A stretch of DNA of 64,000 nucleotides from Ensifer canadensis (GTDB taxonomy: Bacteria; Pseudomonadota; Alphaproteobacteria; Rhizobiales; Rhizobiaceae). Shown piece after piece: positions 45,148 through 54,721 of the stretch. The stretch spans positions 1,922,001 to 1,986,000 of the forward strand of contig NZ_CP083370.1 of assembly GCF_017488845.2 (NCBI RefSeq), written 5' to 3'. Under the pieces are notes generated by a model. It did not search any database. It was given only the letters and a program-made list of their open reading frames with translations, and was not told the origin of the DNA. Every line of letters begins with the position of its first letter. Within the stretch, counting starts at the first letter, position 1. The position numbers and the translations under genes were made by a program.

Positions 45148-45780
45148 TCACGCCGGCCGATAAATCTGCGCCACCGAGCCCCCCGGAAACGCTGTTGAGC
45201 TGATCAGCTTGAGGCGCTTTGGCGGGGCGACGTCAGAGAAGATCGGCAAACCCCTGCCGAGCACCACCGGATGCACCAGCAGGGCGTATTGATCGACCAG
45301 ACCTTTCGCGATGAGACTGCGCGCGAAGGCGGCGCCGCCGTGGGCGAGGATCGGCTTGCCGTCCCGGGACTTCAACCTGGCGATCTCGTCGGCCAGATCG
45401 CCGCTCGCCACATAGGCCTCACTCCAACTGTCCGCGCCGGGCTGCAGCTTCCCCGAATGCGTGCTTCCCGCGTCGGTCCGGGCATCTTCGAGCGCCCTGG
45501 TCGCTTCAGCCGCTTTCAGGACCGCCGGCCCTTGTTTTGAGAAGACGGCCTTCGGAATCCGGTTCATCGGCGGCGCGAATACCTGTGTGGAGGTCGGCCA
45601 AAATGCCGCCATGTCCTTAAAGGTGCGGCTGCCCATGATGTGTAGGCTGGCGTTCCCCACCGTCTCCACCGACCAGGCAATGGCCTCTTGATCGCCGCTG
45701 AACACCCATTCGATTTCGCCCTCGGGCCCGCCGACAAAGCCATCGAGCGACACGGACATCTTCAGGATCAACTCTCTCAT
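45148..45780 (-). CDS. dihydrofolate-reductase family protein (RibD C-terminal type)
   Basis: 210 residues from ATG 45780. Features are MRELILKMSVSLDGFVGGPE (N-terminal strand and loop), LHIMGSRTFKDMAAFWP, and KPILAHGGAAFARSLIAKGL (NADPH-binding Gly-Gly), ending in LVHPVVLGRGLPIF. This is the YyaP/RibD-C class of DHFR-like reductases. The natural substrate is unknown. The ORF could be extended to 45852 without family sequence. Confidence 0.88.
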   Translation of the reverse strand: MRELILKMSVSLDGFVGGPEGEIEWVFSGDQEAIAWSVETVGNASLHIMGSRTFKDMAAFWPTSTQVFAPPMNRIPKAVFSKQGPAVLKAAEATRALEDARTDAGSTHSGKLQPGADSWSEAYVASGDLADEIARLKSRDGKPILAHGGAAFARSLIAKGLVDQYALLVHPVVLGRGLPIFSDVAPPKRLKLISSTAFPGGSVAQIYRPA

Positions 45781-46146
45781 TGCTTCTTCCTCACGCTGGT
45801 CCGACCCAAGGACGGGCGAGATCAATCGGTTCCGACAATTCGCATTCGCCAAGCCGAAAAAATCTCGACCAACTCCGTGTCGCTTCTTCGGCCTGCGCAG
45901 GACGATCGGAATTACCGGTTGAGCGCAACCGGTATGGTTCCTGTTGCCGCGCCTCGGTCACCCACGCCGCCATTGTCCCGTGGCCCGTTAGCGGCTCCCA
46001 GGAAGGGCGAAACGATTTCCCGTCAGGAAATGCGTAAAAACAAGGGCTTAAAGCGCAGAAGGCGAATCTGAAAGATCGCGACGTGTATCAATGCATGTCG
46101 CGCAAAAGCGTGCAGCGGTGTTGCGGGAAACCGTGTCGTCGCGCGC
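45781..46146. other. intergenic stretch with partial repeats B and C
   Basis: Partial family B (46017-46055) and family C (46091-46130). No gene is supported. Confidence 0.55.
46017..46130 (+). repeat. partial family B then family C repeat
   Basis: TCCCGTCAGGAAATGCGTAA (right arm of B) then GCATGTCGCGCAAAAGCGTG (C). Confidence 0.65.
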
Positions 46147-46845
46147 TCATCGTCTCGGGCCGAGGCCATCGAGCAGGAAGTCGAGGCCTTTCCTGAAAGC
46201 ACCGTCCCAGTCGTTATCCAATAGCAGACGAGAGCGTTCAATCGTCGGGTAGTGTTCGCTGAGACCTGCAAGGCGCTGCTGCCCGGCGGCCCTGTCCTCG
46301 TCCGAGAGGTCGAAGCTCGCCCGAGTGATGGTAGCGCCCATCACATAGTTCCAGAGCGACCATATCGCGACGTTCAAGTCCGCGTCCGAAACACCGGCTC
46401 CCGACAGGGTCCTGCTCAGGAGTTCCAGGCGATTGAGCATGTTCGGGCCGAGCGCCCGGCGCGGCAATAGCGATGCCGACCAGGGATGGCGCAGCATGAC
46501 GGCGCGCCAGTCTTCGAGCATATGAACGACGTCCCCGCGCCAGTCTTGAGCCTCGACCCTATGCGACGGCCCGCGATATTCGAGCACCGCGTCGAGCGCC
46601 AGATCAAAGACCTCGTCCTTGTTGCCGACATGCCAATAGAGGCTCATCGCGCCGGCGCCGAGGCGATCGGCCAGCCGACGCATCTTCAATCCGTCGACCC
46701 CTTCGGCATCAAGCAGGTCTACCGCGGTCGCCACGATCCGTTCCAGGGAGAGCGGCGCTTCACCGCGTGGCTCCTGCACAGGCTGGAGTGACGCAGCCTT
46801 CCGCTGAGGCCGTTTGCTCTGAGTGCCGCTGCGTTTGGCTGCCAT
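46147..46845 (-). CDS. TetR-family regulator (TetR_C class)
   Basis: 232 residues from ATG 46845; the longer frame to 47154 crosses the operator and is rejected. After a basic N-terminal extension, the HTH reads LERIVATAVDLLDAEGVDGL and MRRLADRLGAGAMSLYWHVG (about 33-75), as in TetR itself. The C-terminal domain has LWNYVMGATITRASF. It faces a RidA-like gene across a long palindrome at 46912-46961 and probably represses both. Confidence 0.9.
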   Translation of the reverse strand: MAAKRSGTQSKRPQRKAASLQPVQEPRGEAPLSLERIVATAVDLLDAEGVDGLKMRRLADRLGAGAMSLYWHVGNKDEVFDLALDAVLEYRGPSHRVEAQDWRGDVVHMLEDWRAVMLRHPWSASLLPRRALGPNMLNRLELLSRTLSGAGVSDADLNVAIWSLWNYVMGATITRASFDLSDEDRAAGQQRLAGLSEHYPTIERSRLLLDNDWDGAFRKGLDFLLDGLGPRR

Positions 46846-46911
46846 CGTTTTTCCTTGCTGATCAGAGCGTCGTTTTAAGCCGACAATCCGCCGAATGTCG
46901 ATCCTGACCAA

Positions 46912-46961
46912 TTGACGCGTACGTTGTACGATGCAATTTAATCGTACAACGTACGAGTCAA
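46912..46961. promoter_or_regulatory. long palindromic operator between TetR and RidA genes
   Basis: Perfect 15-bp arms CGTACGTTGTACGAT (46918-46932) and ATCGTACAACGTACG (46941-46955) with an 8-bp spacer; TTGAC and GTCAA extend the symmetry by 6 bp with one mismatch. It overlaps likely -35 hexamers (TTGAC) for both directions. A very strong TetR operator candidate. Confidence 0.88.
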
Positions 46962-47044
46962 TCGCATCGGCAATGCGTTCAAGTTCAATCCTGCAGGCCG
47001 TGAGCGTCGGTTGCTCACGGTCCTCTCGGAGCCAAGAGAAAATC

Positions 47045-47533
47045 ATGTCACGCGACAGCAAGCATCTGCTTATCGGAGGGCTAATCATCATGAGCATGGC
47101 AGTTCCCACTGCGACGACAGCGAATGAGAATGATCTCAAGCTGACCATCGTCAATCCGCAAAACCTCTACGACCCGACGCCGAACGGCTACAGCACGGCG
47201 GTGATCGTGCCCCGTGAAGGCCGGGTTGCCTACATCTCCGGACAGGGCGGCCAGGACAGCACCGGCGCCCTGTCGCCCGACTTTGCCGTCCAGGTCAGGC
47301 AGGCCTACGCAAATCTGCGCACCGCCCTCGATGCGCTCGGCGCCAAACCGGATCAGGTCGCCAAACTCACGGTCTTCGTGGTCGATCACGACATGTCCAA
47401 GCTCGAGGTCCTGACCAAAAACGTCAAGGAAATGTTCGGCGCGTCCCTGCCGGCGCAGACGCTGATCCCCGTCCCCAAGCTTGCCATCGACCCCATGCTC
47501 TTCGAGGTCGAAGCCGTCGTCATGCTGAAATAG
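47045..47533 (+). CDS. exported RidA-family (YjgF/UK114) protein
   Basis: 162 residues from ATG 47045. A signal-like N-terminus (HLLIGGLIIMSMAVPTATT) precedes the RidA fold: VAYISGQGGQDSTGALS, QAYANLRTALDALGAKPDQV, VFVVDHDMSKLEVL and FEVEAVVMLK. The Arg that binds the imine substrate's carboxylate in RidA is Gln138 here (PAQTLIPV), so it is probably not an enamine/imine deaminase. It is divergent from, and likely repressed by, the TetR protein. Confidence 0.85.
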   Translation: MSRDSKHLLIGGLIIMSMAVPTATTANENDLKLTIVNPQNLYDPTPNGYSTAVIVPREGRVAYISGQGGQDSTGALSPDFAVQVRQAYANLRTALDALGAKPDQVAKLTVFVVDHDMSKLEVLTKNVKEMFGASLPAQTLIPVPKLAIDPMLFEVEAVVMLK

Positions 47534-47748
47534 CGGCGGCGACGCATGAGGCGCGATTGGCAACTGTGTGAGCGGATACCAATGGGTACTTACGGGGACC
47601 GTCGTCGCGCCAACAGGCACGCAACTGCTCTAAGAGGCGCGTCTGCGGAGATTCTTCCATGCTTCAGCGCGCGCTCACGTCGTCGCGCCGTTTACGGCCC
47701 AGCAATGCCGGGACGTCAGGCTGCACGCCGGTCGCAAAGCGATCGGCG

Positions 47749-49203
47749 TCAAACTTGCGAGTCGATCGGCAGGAGTTTCACGAGGTCGGCGATGAGCCGC
47801 CGGCGGAATCCCGTTTCGGGCTCGTCGCCGTAGCTGACGATCTCGCCGTCCCGCACCGTCTTCCAGACGATCGCGCCATTAGGATCAAGGAAGACGTGGT
47901 AGCTGTTGGCGGGCGCGACGCCGGTCGCCATATAGGCCGTCAGCCTCGAGGCAAGCTCCGAACTCTCGATATACAGGCCGGCTTCCGTGTTGATTACCGC
48001 GGATCGCGGGTCGAGGTTGAAACTGCCGATGAACACGGCCTTGTTGTCGAAGACCATGGCCTTGGTGTGCAAGGCCGCCCGCGACCGCCCGGAATGGTGC
48101 GACCAGCCTGACCGGAATGCGTCGGTGTCCGCGCGCAGTTCGTAGAGCTCCAGGCCGTTCTCGAGAAGGCGCCTGCGGGTCTTGGCATAGACCGAATGCG
48201 CGGCGATCTGGTTGTTCGAAGCGAGCGAGTTGGTCAGCACGCGCACCCGAACATGGCGCTCGTGCAGCGCCTTGACGATCGCCTGCGCCCCGGCGGGCAA
48301 GGCGAAATAGGGCGCCTCGACGAGCAGTTCCTCCTTCAACTCGGTGACCCGCCCGCGAATGAAGGCGGTAACGTCGTCGGCCGCCTTGCCGCTGGCGATT
48401 GCTTCCGGGTCGTCGGCGATGATCCGCCCTGGCGCCCACACGAGACCGTCGCGCAGCTCGGCGCTCCGGGTCGCCAGCTCGCCGAGATCCTGGTCGATCG
48501 GATAGGGGTATTCGGCGGCGGCAATCTCCTGGCGCAAGCGGGTCAGAATGGCGTCGAGATCGGCGGCGCCATAGGTGCGCTTGACGATGGTCGCGATCGG
48601 CCTCGTCGAGGCGCTGTTCCAGTATCGGTCGAACACCCCCGACAGATCGTCCACAACGGGCCCGACCGCCAGCACATCCAGATCGCGAAAATTGGCGACG
48701 GTGTTCACGCCATAGTAGTCGTCGCCGATATTGCGGCCGCCAACGATCGCCGCCGAATTGTCGGCCACCATCAGCTTGTTGTGCATGCGGCGGTTGACCC
48801 GGCGGAAGTCGACAAGGAAGTCTAGCCTGGACCACCTCCGGTTCTTGGTCGGGTTGAACAGACGGATTTCGACGTTGGGGTGGGCGTCGAGGGCAGCTTT
48901 GACCTGATCACTGGCCTTGTAATAGGGATCGTCGACCAGGAGCCGCACCCTGACCCCGCGATCGGCCGCCCGCATCACCCGGTCGACGATGATCCGGCCG
49001 GTTGTATCGCCGTCCCACACATAATACTGCATGTCGAGATGTTTCTCGGCCAGGTCGGCCAGCGCCAGACGCGTGATGAAGGCATGTCGCGCCTCGCTCA
49101 AGAGGCTAAAGCCGGAGAGGCCAGGATGCGCGGCAGCGGCCGGGCTGAAGAACTGGCTCAACCGGGTTAACGCGGTATGCTCGAACCCCGTCATGGCCTT
49201 CAT
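47749..49203 (-). CDS. phospholipase D-family protein (cardiolipin synthase-like)
   Basis: 484 residues with two HKD motifs: RMHNKLMVADNSAAIVGGRN (His141, Lys143, Asp148) and ALHTKAMVFDNKAVFIGSFN (His379, Lys381, Asp386). Both are followed by the Gly-Gly/Ser-Arg/Phe-Asn context of PLD enzymes. There is no clear membrane helix, unlike ClsA. It transfers or hydrolyses phosphatidyl groups; in rhizobia related proteins act as cardiolipin synthase or PLD. Single gene. Confidence 0.9.
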   Translation of the reverse strand: MKAMTGFEHTALTRLSQFFSPAAAAHPGLSGFSLLSEARHAFITRLALADLAEKHLDMQYYVWDGDTTGRIIVDRVMRAADRGVRVRLLVDDPYYKASDQVKAALDAHPNVEIRLFNPTKNRRWSRLDFLVDFRRVNRRMHNKLMVADNSAAIVGGRNIGDDYYGVNTVANFRDLDVLAVGPVVDDLSGVFDRYWNSASTRPIATIVKRTYGAADLDAILTRLRQEIAAAEYPYPIDQDLGELATRSAELRDGLVWAPGRIIADDPEAIASGKAADDVTAFIRGRVTELKEELLVEAPYFALPAGAQAIVKALHERHVRVRVLTNSLASNNQIAAHSVYAKTRRRLLENGLELYELRADTDAFRSGWSHHSGRSRAALHTKAMVFDNKAVFIGSFNLDPRSAVINTEAGLYIESSELASRLTAYMATGVAPANSYHVFLDPNGAIVWKTVRDGEIVSYGDEPETGFRRRLIADLVKLLPIDSQV

Positions 49204-49878
49204 CTCTGGTTAGCGGCGGCGGCGCCTAACGCATGTCGCGCAAAAGTGCGCCGCGGTTTTGCGATAACGACATGCGTAAAAGCAAGAACTTAGAGCGCGG
49301 CAAGCGAATCCTAGAGATTGCTACGCGCTTTAGCCCTCTTCAAGAAGCTTCATGATCTCCGCCTTCATCGTCGCGTCGTCTTGGGAGGCGAGAATCGATT
49401 GATGTAGCCGGTTTTGCGCAGATCGAATTCGACCAATCCACGTCGCCAGAGTTGACCAATCTCGGTATCGACACGTCGGCAGTCGACCCAGTCATCGCTC
49501 TGGACGCACCCAATTTGGCGTCAGGGAAAATGCGCCAATGGACAGTGGGCGCGGCATGTTTTCCCCGTCTATATTGGGCTGAAACGATAACACGGTTCAG
49601 ATGCAATGTCGTCACCGTTCACTGTGGGCGGTGCGAGCGAGGGTGCCGACTGGGGGATGATGGCGATTCGCGGCTGGCGATCGTCGTGCAGCGAAGGTGA
49701 CGGGATCACGCGGCGAGATCAATGCGCTTGCTGAGCGAGGCCTCGGCGCTGCCCTCCCTTCCAGCCGAACTCAATGACTTTTCCGCTCGATGCAGGAAGG
49801 AGGCGAGGCTGAAATTGTCGCAAGCCACCGCTCGCTGTCCGCCCCCTTTTATCAAAATACTAACGCCCTGGTTGCTAA
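49204..49878. other. 675-bp intergenic stretch with one family C repeat
   Basis: A family C repeat lies at 49230-49290. On the minus strand, short frames near 49330-49450 (ending MKAEIMKLLEEG and, in another phase, LWRRGLVEFDLRKTGYINRF) look like possible gene debris, but no family could be named. Confidence 0.4.
49230..49290 (+). repeat. Repeat family C
   Basis: GCATGTCGCGCAAAAGTGCG, CGCGGTTTTGCG, then CGACATGCGTAAAAGCAAG; the ends GCATGTCG/CGACATGC pair. Confidence 0.7.
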
Positions 49879-50760
49879 ATGGACGAACGCGCTCGCTCTC
49901 GTTACCGGTGGGATCTTCTGCCGCAGGAGTGGCCGGTTGCCGAGGTGCCGATAGCCATGTGGCCATTCGAAGATGACGTGTATCCGGAAGGGTATTTGCT
50001 GCCTGTGGATGTGACCGGGACACCACTGCGATGGAGGGACTTCGGGCGGCGGCACGGGGTTGCCGTTCTGCATTATGGGCACTACGGGCTGTTCGCCGCC
50101 GACAATGTCCGGCTGCCGGATGGTACGCGCGGTCGGGTGCGCCTTGCGCCCCAAGGCCCTCATTGGCGGCGACCGCTCAACGATCATAATCGCGCCTGGT
50201 CCAGCGCCGCCGTGGCAATCCCGGTCCACTGGCGTTGGGGCACGCTGACGATAGGCCCCGACGATGTCGTGTTTGAGGACGATCAATCGTTGCCGGAGTA
50301 CATGTTGCAAGGCCGCAACGAACGCCTCGATTACGATCTCTGCCAAAGTTCCGAGATCCGAAACCTCGCCCTGACAATGGAAGGGTGCAACGCGCTTTAC
50401 GGCTTGCTCGTTGAACGACATTGGGCGCGTTCTCCCGACGATGAGAGCTGCTCATATACGCGGAAAGGCGCGGCCAGGCTGCTTGCAAAAATTCGCGGCC
50501 TCGGCGAGACATTCTATGATTTCACCAGTCCGGGCTGGCTGTGTTACCGGGGCTATGCGGCCGAGCACGAGAGGATAAGCCGTCAGCTCGAACGGCGCGG
50601 TTGGCACGATGTTACCGAGAAACCCGCCTCCCTGTCGGCAGACGGAGCTGGTGCGTCTGACGGGATGCCGGAGCTTCTGCGAACAATGGCGCTTTTCGTT
50701 GTCGGCACCATGGTCGCCTTTTTCATCCTGCTCGCCATCACAATACTCGCCCCGGTCTAG
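49879..50760 (+). CDS. 293-aa hypothetical protein with C-terminal membrane anchor
   Basis: 293 residues. The N-terminal 150 are rich in Trp/Pro/His and beta-like (PLRWRDFGRRHGVAVLHYG, VHWRWGTLTIGPDDVVFED). A helical middle follows, and the last 25 residues (LFVVGTMVAFFILLAITIL) form a tail anchor. Most of the protein would therefore be cytoplasmic, held at the membrane. No family recognised. It ends overlapping the convergent M81 gene by 4 bases. Confidence 0.65.
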   Translation: MDERARSRYRWDLLPQEWPVAEVPIAMWPFEDDVYPEGYLLPVDVTGTPLRWRDFGRRHGVAVLHYGHYGLFAADNVRLPDGTRGRVRLAPQGPHWRRPLNDHNRAWSSAAVAIPVHWRWGTLTIGPDDVVFEDDQSLPEYMLQGRNERLDYDLCQSSEIRNLALTMEGCNALYGLLVERHWARSPDDESCSYTRKGAARLLAKIRGLGETFYDFTSPGWLCYRGYAAEHERISRQLERRGWHDVTEKPASLSADGAGASDGMPELLRTMALFVVGTMVAFFILLAITILAPV

Positions 50761-52274
50761 CGCGCCGCCACAATCTCTGCCTCCCTATCCAGCGGATAGA
50801 TCGGCCGGCGCACGCGTTTGAATGCCCGTGCCCCGATATTGGCGGTGCTCAGACCATCGGCGTCGACCTCGATGATATCAGACGCGATCGGGCCGAAGGC
50901 GGCGCGGAAATGTTGCTGCGACTTGACGACGACGATGTCGTAGCGGGCGGGCTCGATGCCGACGGCGCGAAACAGGTTCTGGTCGAGCAGCTGCTGCCGC
51001 TCGCTCGAAATCAGGATGTCGATGCCTGAGACATGGAAGCGCACGCTTGGGCCGAGCGACGCCGGCAGGCCCTGGAACATCGGCCCTTCGAAGATGATCC
51101 GGCCATCGGAGATCGCCTGCACCGTGCCCCTCACCCGGATCGGCCCGCCGCCGACCGCAGGGTCGATCTTGCAGCCGAGCGTCACCTCCCGCTCGGCGCC
51201 GAGGCCGGCTTCGATCAGTTCGGCCACCACAGCTGGGTCGCACATCGCCCCGAAGGCTGCGTTTTCGACACCCGCCTGCAGCAGGCCTGTGAGCAGGCAG
51301 GTGGAATCGCTGTAGGCGCCGCAGCCGGGATTGTCGGAGAAATCGGCGATCACCAGCGGCCCGGGCTCGCGCTTGGCCGCGAAATGTTTCGCGATGGCGC
51401 CCGGCAGCGCGGCAAGCGGCAATTGCTGGTCCTGATGCTCGCGCCGCCGCCAGATCTCGTCGCAGAGCCGCTCGGCGTGCGCAATGGCATCGGCGTCGGC
51501 AACCCGCGCCTTGTCGTAGCAGATCACGGCAGAAGGTCCGGTGTTGTGGATGTCGGCGTCGTAGAAGCCGGCATTGATGGAGGTCGCAAGGATCCCATTC
51601 TCCTCAGCGATGGCATCGGCGATCTCCAGGAGTTCGGTCATGGCGCAGGCATGGGTCGTGCGGCCGTCGTTGCAGCCATTGATCATCGGCGGCTGGCGGA
51701 TGGCGATGGCGGGCGTGATCTCCCTGCGCATCGCCGCCTCCAGCAGCGCGCCGGCCTTGTGGCCGCACTCGGCCATGTCGACATGCGGATAGGTGCGGAA
51801 CGACACGGCAATGTCCAGCAGCGCGGCCATGTCAGGCGCGGAATTGGCATGAAGGTCGAAGGTGGCAGCGATGGGCAGATCGGACCCGACGATGCCTCTG
51901 ACCGTCTCTAACAACTGGATCTGCGCATCGTCGGCCGTTTCGGTGCACATGGCGCCGTGAAAGACGATGAAGACGCCGTCGAGTTTTTCGCCGTTGAGCG
52001 CCGCCGTCACATCTTCGACGAAGCGCAGCCGCGTTTCCTCGTCGACCCTTCCGCCGGGCTCCGCCCGCGCCGCCACCGTATAGACCGACTCCCAGCCATA
52101 ACGATCGCAACAGTCGATGAAGCCGCCGATTTCCGAATTGGTGCCGCGGCAATTGTCCTCGATCGCCGCGCCCTTGAAGTAGTGGCACATCTGAAAATCT
52201 TTAAAGCCGGTCTTCAGCTTCGAGAACGTGTTGGTTTCCTGGTTGAACTCGAGAACGGCGACCTTGAAGCTCAT
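50757..52274 (-). CDS. M81-family metallopeptidase (MlrC-like)
   Basis: 505 residues from ATG 52274 (MSFKVAVLEFNQETNTFSK); an in-frame ATG 15 bases upstream is less typical. The MlrC N-terminal domain has DGVFIVFHGAMCTE, AATFDLHANSAPDMAAL and YPHVDMAECG, where the His/Asp residues bind zinc. The C-terminal MlrC domain starts near 300 with VIADFSDNPGCGAYSDSTCL. MlrC cleaves linear microcystin; most family members have unknown peptide or amide substrates. Likely works with the solute-binding protein at 52697 and LysR at 53740. Confidence 0.9.
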   Translation of the reverse strand: MSFKVAVLEFNQETNTFSKLKTGFKDFQMCHYFKGAAIEDNCRGTNSEIGGFIDCCDRYGWESVYTVAARAEPGGRVDEETRLRFVEDVTAALNGEKLDGVFIVFHGAMCTETADDAQIQLLETVRGIVGSDLPIAATFDLHANSAPDMAALLDIAVSFRTYPHVDMAECGHKAGALLEAAMRREITPAIAIRQPPMINGCNDGRTTHACAMTELLEIADAIAEENGILATSINAGFYDADIHNTGPSAVICYDKARVADADAIAHAERLCDEIWRRREHQDQQLPLAALPGAIAKHFAAKREPGPLVIADFSDNPGCGAYSDSTCLLTGLLQAGVENAAFGAMCDPAVVAELIEAGLGAEREVTLGCKIDPAVGGGPIRVRGTVQAISDGRIIFEGPMFQGLPASLGPSVRFHVSGIDILISSERQQLLDQNLFRAVGIEPARYDIVVVKSQQHFRAAFGPIASDIIEVDADGLSTANIGARAFKRVRRPIYPLDREAEIVAAR

Positions 52275-52696
52275 CGCATGCACTTTCATGTTGGGACTGG
52301 GAGAAAATCGAGGAAACGGGCGCCGGGGAAGCGCGAACACCCCGGCGCCGCGCCCACCGCTTGCCGCGCCCTGCGCTGAGCGCAACGCACAACACGCGAA
52401 TTCCTTGTGAGAGGCGTGCAACACACCCTGACCCTCTCCCCGCAGGCGGGGAGAGGGAACGAGGCCGCCACGCGCGCATCACCTTGCGCACTCATTCACT
52501 GTTGCGAACGTTGCGGGCGCGGCAGCGACGCCGTCACCTTGTCGTGACAGAAGAGAAAGCTGAGAGGGCTGGCGGCTGTTGGGGTTGCGAGCGGGTGCCG
52601 CAATGTCCCTTCCTCCCGCATGCGGGGAGAAGGTGGCCGGCAGGCCGGATGAGGGGCTTCGATGAGCCAATAACGATCCTGCTCTAGCCCCTCGCC
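52275..52696. other. intergenic stretch occupied by family D repeats
   Basis: Between the M81 gene and the solute-binding protein; see the repeat at 52428-52660. No gene is supported. Confidence 0.6.
52428..52660. repeat. Repeat family D (REP-like), two units
   Basis: CTCTCCCCGCAGGCGGGGAG at about 52434-52455, and CTCCCGCATGCGGGGAGAAG at about 52612-52632 followed by CCGGCAGGCCGGATGAGGGG. Confidence 0.75.
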
Positions 52697-53491
52697 TCAC
52701 CGGAAATATTCGGTCGTGCTCTTCGGCCGCGCCATGATGTCGAAGTCGAAATACTGTTTGCGGATCTTCTCGTAGGTGCCGTTCGCCATGATCGCCTCCA
52801 GCCCGGAATTGAGCTTGGAAAGCAGCGCCTCGTTGCCCTTGCGCACCGCCATGGCGTTGCCCTGGGCGGTGTCGAGAATGAAGCTGTCGCCGACGAAATC
52901 GCAGCAGCCGCTGTCGTCCTTGGCCAGCCAGTCGGTCAGCGCCATCTGCCCTTCGAGGATCAGGTCGAGGCGGCCGTTGGCCATGTCGAGAAACACTTCG
53001 CTGAGCGTTGGATAGAGTTTTATCTCGCTGTCGGGAAAGAACTCCTGCAGCGCCTCGACCGCCACCGAGCCGGACTGCGTGCCGATCACCTTGCCCTTCA
53101 GCGCCTCCGGTGAAACTTGCGCCAAGCCCAGGTCCTTGCGGGTGATGAAGCGCATGGCGTTGAAGTAGTAGGGCTTGGTGAAGTCGACTTCCTTCTTGCG
53201 GTCCTCGTTGATCGCCATCGAGGCGATCATCACGTCGAACTTCTTTGCCTGAAGGGCGGGAATGATGCCGGACCACTCGTTGGTGCTCCACACGCATTCC
53301 ATCTTGATCTCGGCGCAGACCGCCTGGCCGATATCGTAGTCGAACCCTTTGATCTCGCCGCTCGCCGTCACATAGTTGAAGGGCGCATAATCGCCTTCCG
53401 TGCCGATCGCCAGCTTGTCCGCCGCAAGGCTGGTGCCAGCCATCGCACAGGCGAAGAACATCGCTGCCGCACTCATGAACTTCTTTTGCAA
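52697..53491 (-). CDS. amino-acid-type ABC transporter substrate-binding protein
   Basis: 264 residues from TTG 53491 (AAGGG upstream), which supplies the basic KK of the signal peptide; ATG 53476 would remove them. After the signal (AMAGTSLAA), the type 2 periplasmic fold is clear: KLAIGTEGDYAPFNYVTASG, KGFDYDIGQAVCAEI, WSGIIPALQAKKFDVMIASM and SGSVAVEALQEFF. The family binds polar amino acids. No permease genes are adjacent, so the transporter is incomplete here. Confidence 0.88.
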   Translation of the reverse strand: MQKKFMSAAAMFFACAMAGTSLAADKLAIGTEGDYAPFNYVTASGEIKGFDYDIGQAVCAEIKMECVWSTNEWSGIIPALQAKKFDVMIASMAINEDRKKEVDFTKPYYFNAMRFITRKDLGLAQVSPEALKGKVIGTQSGSVAVEALQEFFPDSEIKLYPTLSEVFLDMANGRLDLILEGQMALTDWLAKDDSGCCDFVGDSFILDTAQGNAMAVRKGNEALLSKLNSGLEAIMANGTYEKIRKQYFDFDIMARPKSTTEYFR

Positions 53492-53739
53492 CTCGTTCCC
53501 TTTATTGTTCTTCTCGGCGCCTCCCGGAATATCGCTCGCAAAGCCGCACACCGGGTTACACCCAATGCGGATTTCGCTTGTTATTCCGTAAACTTGCTGC
53601 CGATCGTTGTTGCATTTTCGCTTTATTATTCATCGACAATGGGGGATGCGGCAGCGCTTCGCAATGTCAAAGAAATAATCCCAGCCATCCAAAAAATTCA
53701 TATATACTTGAGCGATTGAACCGCCTTCCGGAGAAACCC

Positions 53740-54657
53740 ATGCGCGATCTGCCGAGCCTGAAATCCCTGCGCGCCTTCGAAGCGGCGGCGCGCAATGGCA
53801 GCCTCACGGCGGCGGCAAACGAGCTCTGCATCGGCCAGGGCGCCATCAGCCACCAGATCCGAATTCTCGAAGACAATCTCGGCCTCAGCGTGTTCGTCCG
53901 GAAGCAGCACGGCGTCGAACTGACGCCCGAGGGTGCCCTGCTCTTTGCCTCCTGCAACCGCGCCTTCGACGATCTCGAAGGCGTCGTCCAGCATATCCGC
54001 CCGCGCAACACCCAGAAGATCCTGCGGGTCAAGGTCGGGCCGTTCTTTTCGATGAAGCTGATTGCGCCACGCATCTCTGAGTTTCTGGCCGAAAATCCCG
54101 GCCTGCAGATCCACCTCTCCCACCTCGAAACCAACACGCCCGCCTCCGGCACCGCCGACGTCATCATCGACTATTGCCTGCACCCGCCACCCGCCCGGTT
54201 TTCGCAGCGGCTCTTGCGCGAGCGCCTGGTGCCGGTCTGCGGCAAAGCCACTTGGGAGGGGCAGGCCGACAAGCACGATCTTCTCTCGGGCAACCGCCTG
54301 CACTATCGCGGCCTTCAGGAATGGCAGAGCTGGATCGCCTCCTCCGGCCTCCGGCTTTCGCCCAGCCGCCAGGACCTGATCTTCGACGACCAGCACATCA
54401 TCCTCGAGGCGGTCAAGGAAGGACAGGGCGTCGCCCTCGTCGACCGCACTATGGTCGAATATGAGCTCAGAACCGGACAGATCTGCCTGGTGCACGACCA
54501 CTATTACGAACCGGCAGAGACCTACCAGTTCGTCTGCCAGGAAGAGCTGTTCCGTACCAAACCGGTGACCAAGAGCTTTCTCGGCTGGCTGCTGCAGGAA
54601 ATCGACGAGCGCCAACGCCGCTATGCCGAGATTGCCCCGGCCGGCTCCGCTGGCTAA
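53740..54657 (+). CDS. LysR-family transcriptional regulator (GcvA-like)
   Basis: 305 residues from ATG 53740. HTH: LPSLKSLRAFEAAARNGSLT, ELCIGQGAISHQIRILEDNL. The effector domain spans about 90-290. It is divergent from the solute-binding protein gene with a 248-bp AT-rich gap, the usual layout of a LysR regulator and its target. The M81 peptidase is probably in the same regulon. The frame is open upstream to 53578 without family sequence. Confidence 0.9.
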   Translation: MRDLPSLKSLRAFEAAARNGSLTAAANELCIGQGAISHQIRILEDNLGLSVFVRKQHGVELTPEGALLFASCNRAFDDLEGVVQHIRPRNTQKILRVKVGPFFSMKLIAPRISEFLAENPGLQIHLSHLETNTPASGTADVIIDYCLHPPPARFSQRLLRERLVPVCGKATWEGQADKHDLLSGNRLHYRGLQEWQSWIASSGLRLSPSRQDLIFDDQHIILEAVKEGQGVALVDRTMVEYELRTGQICLVHDHYYEPAETYQFVCQEELFRTKPVTKSFLGWLLQEIDERQRRYAEIAPAGSAG

Positions 54658-54721
54658 GGCGCGGAGTGGCCGTGACGGGGCAACCGTACCGCTCCGCGAC
54701 CACTATGCAGCCGACGCGATC

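Noticed and set aside
49340..49615. 91-codon minus-strand frame
   Set aside because: Low coding plausibility; fragments in two phases suggest debris but no family can be named.
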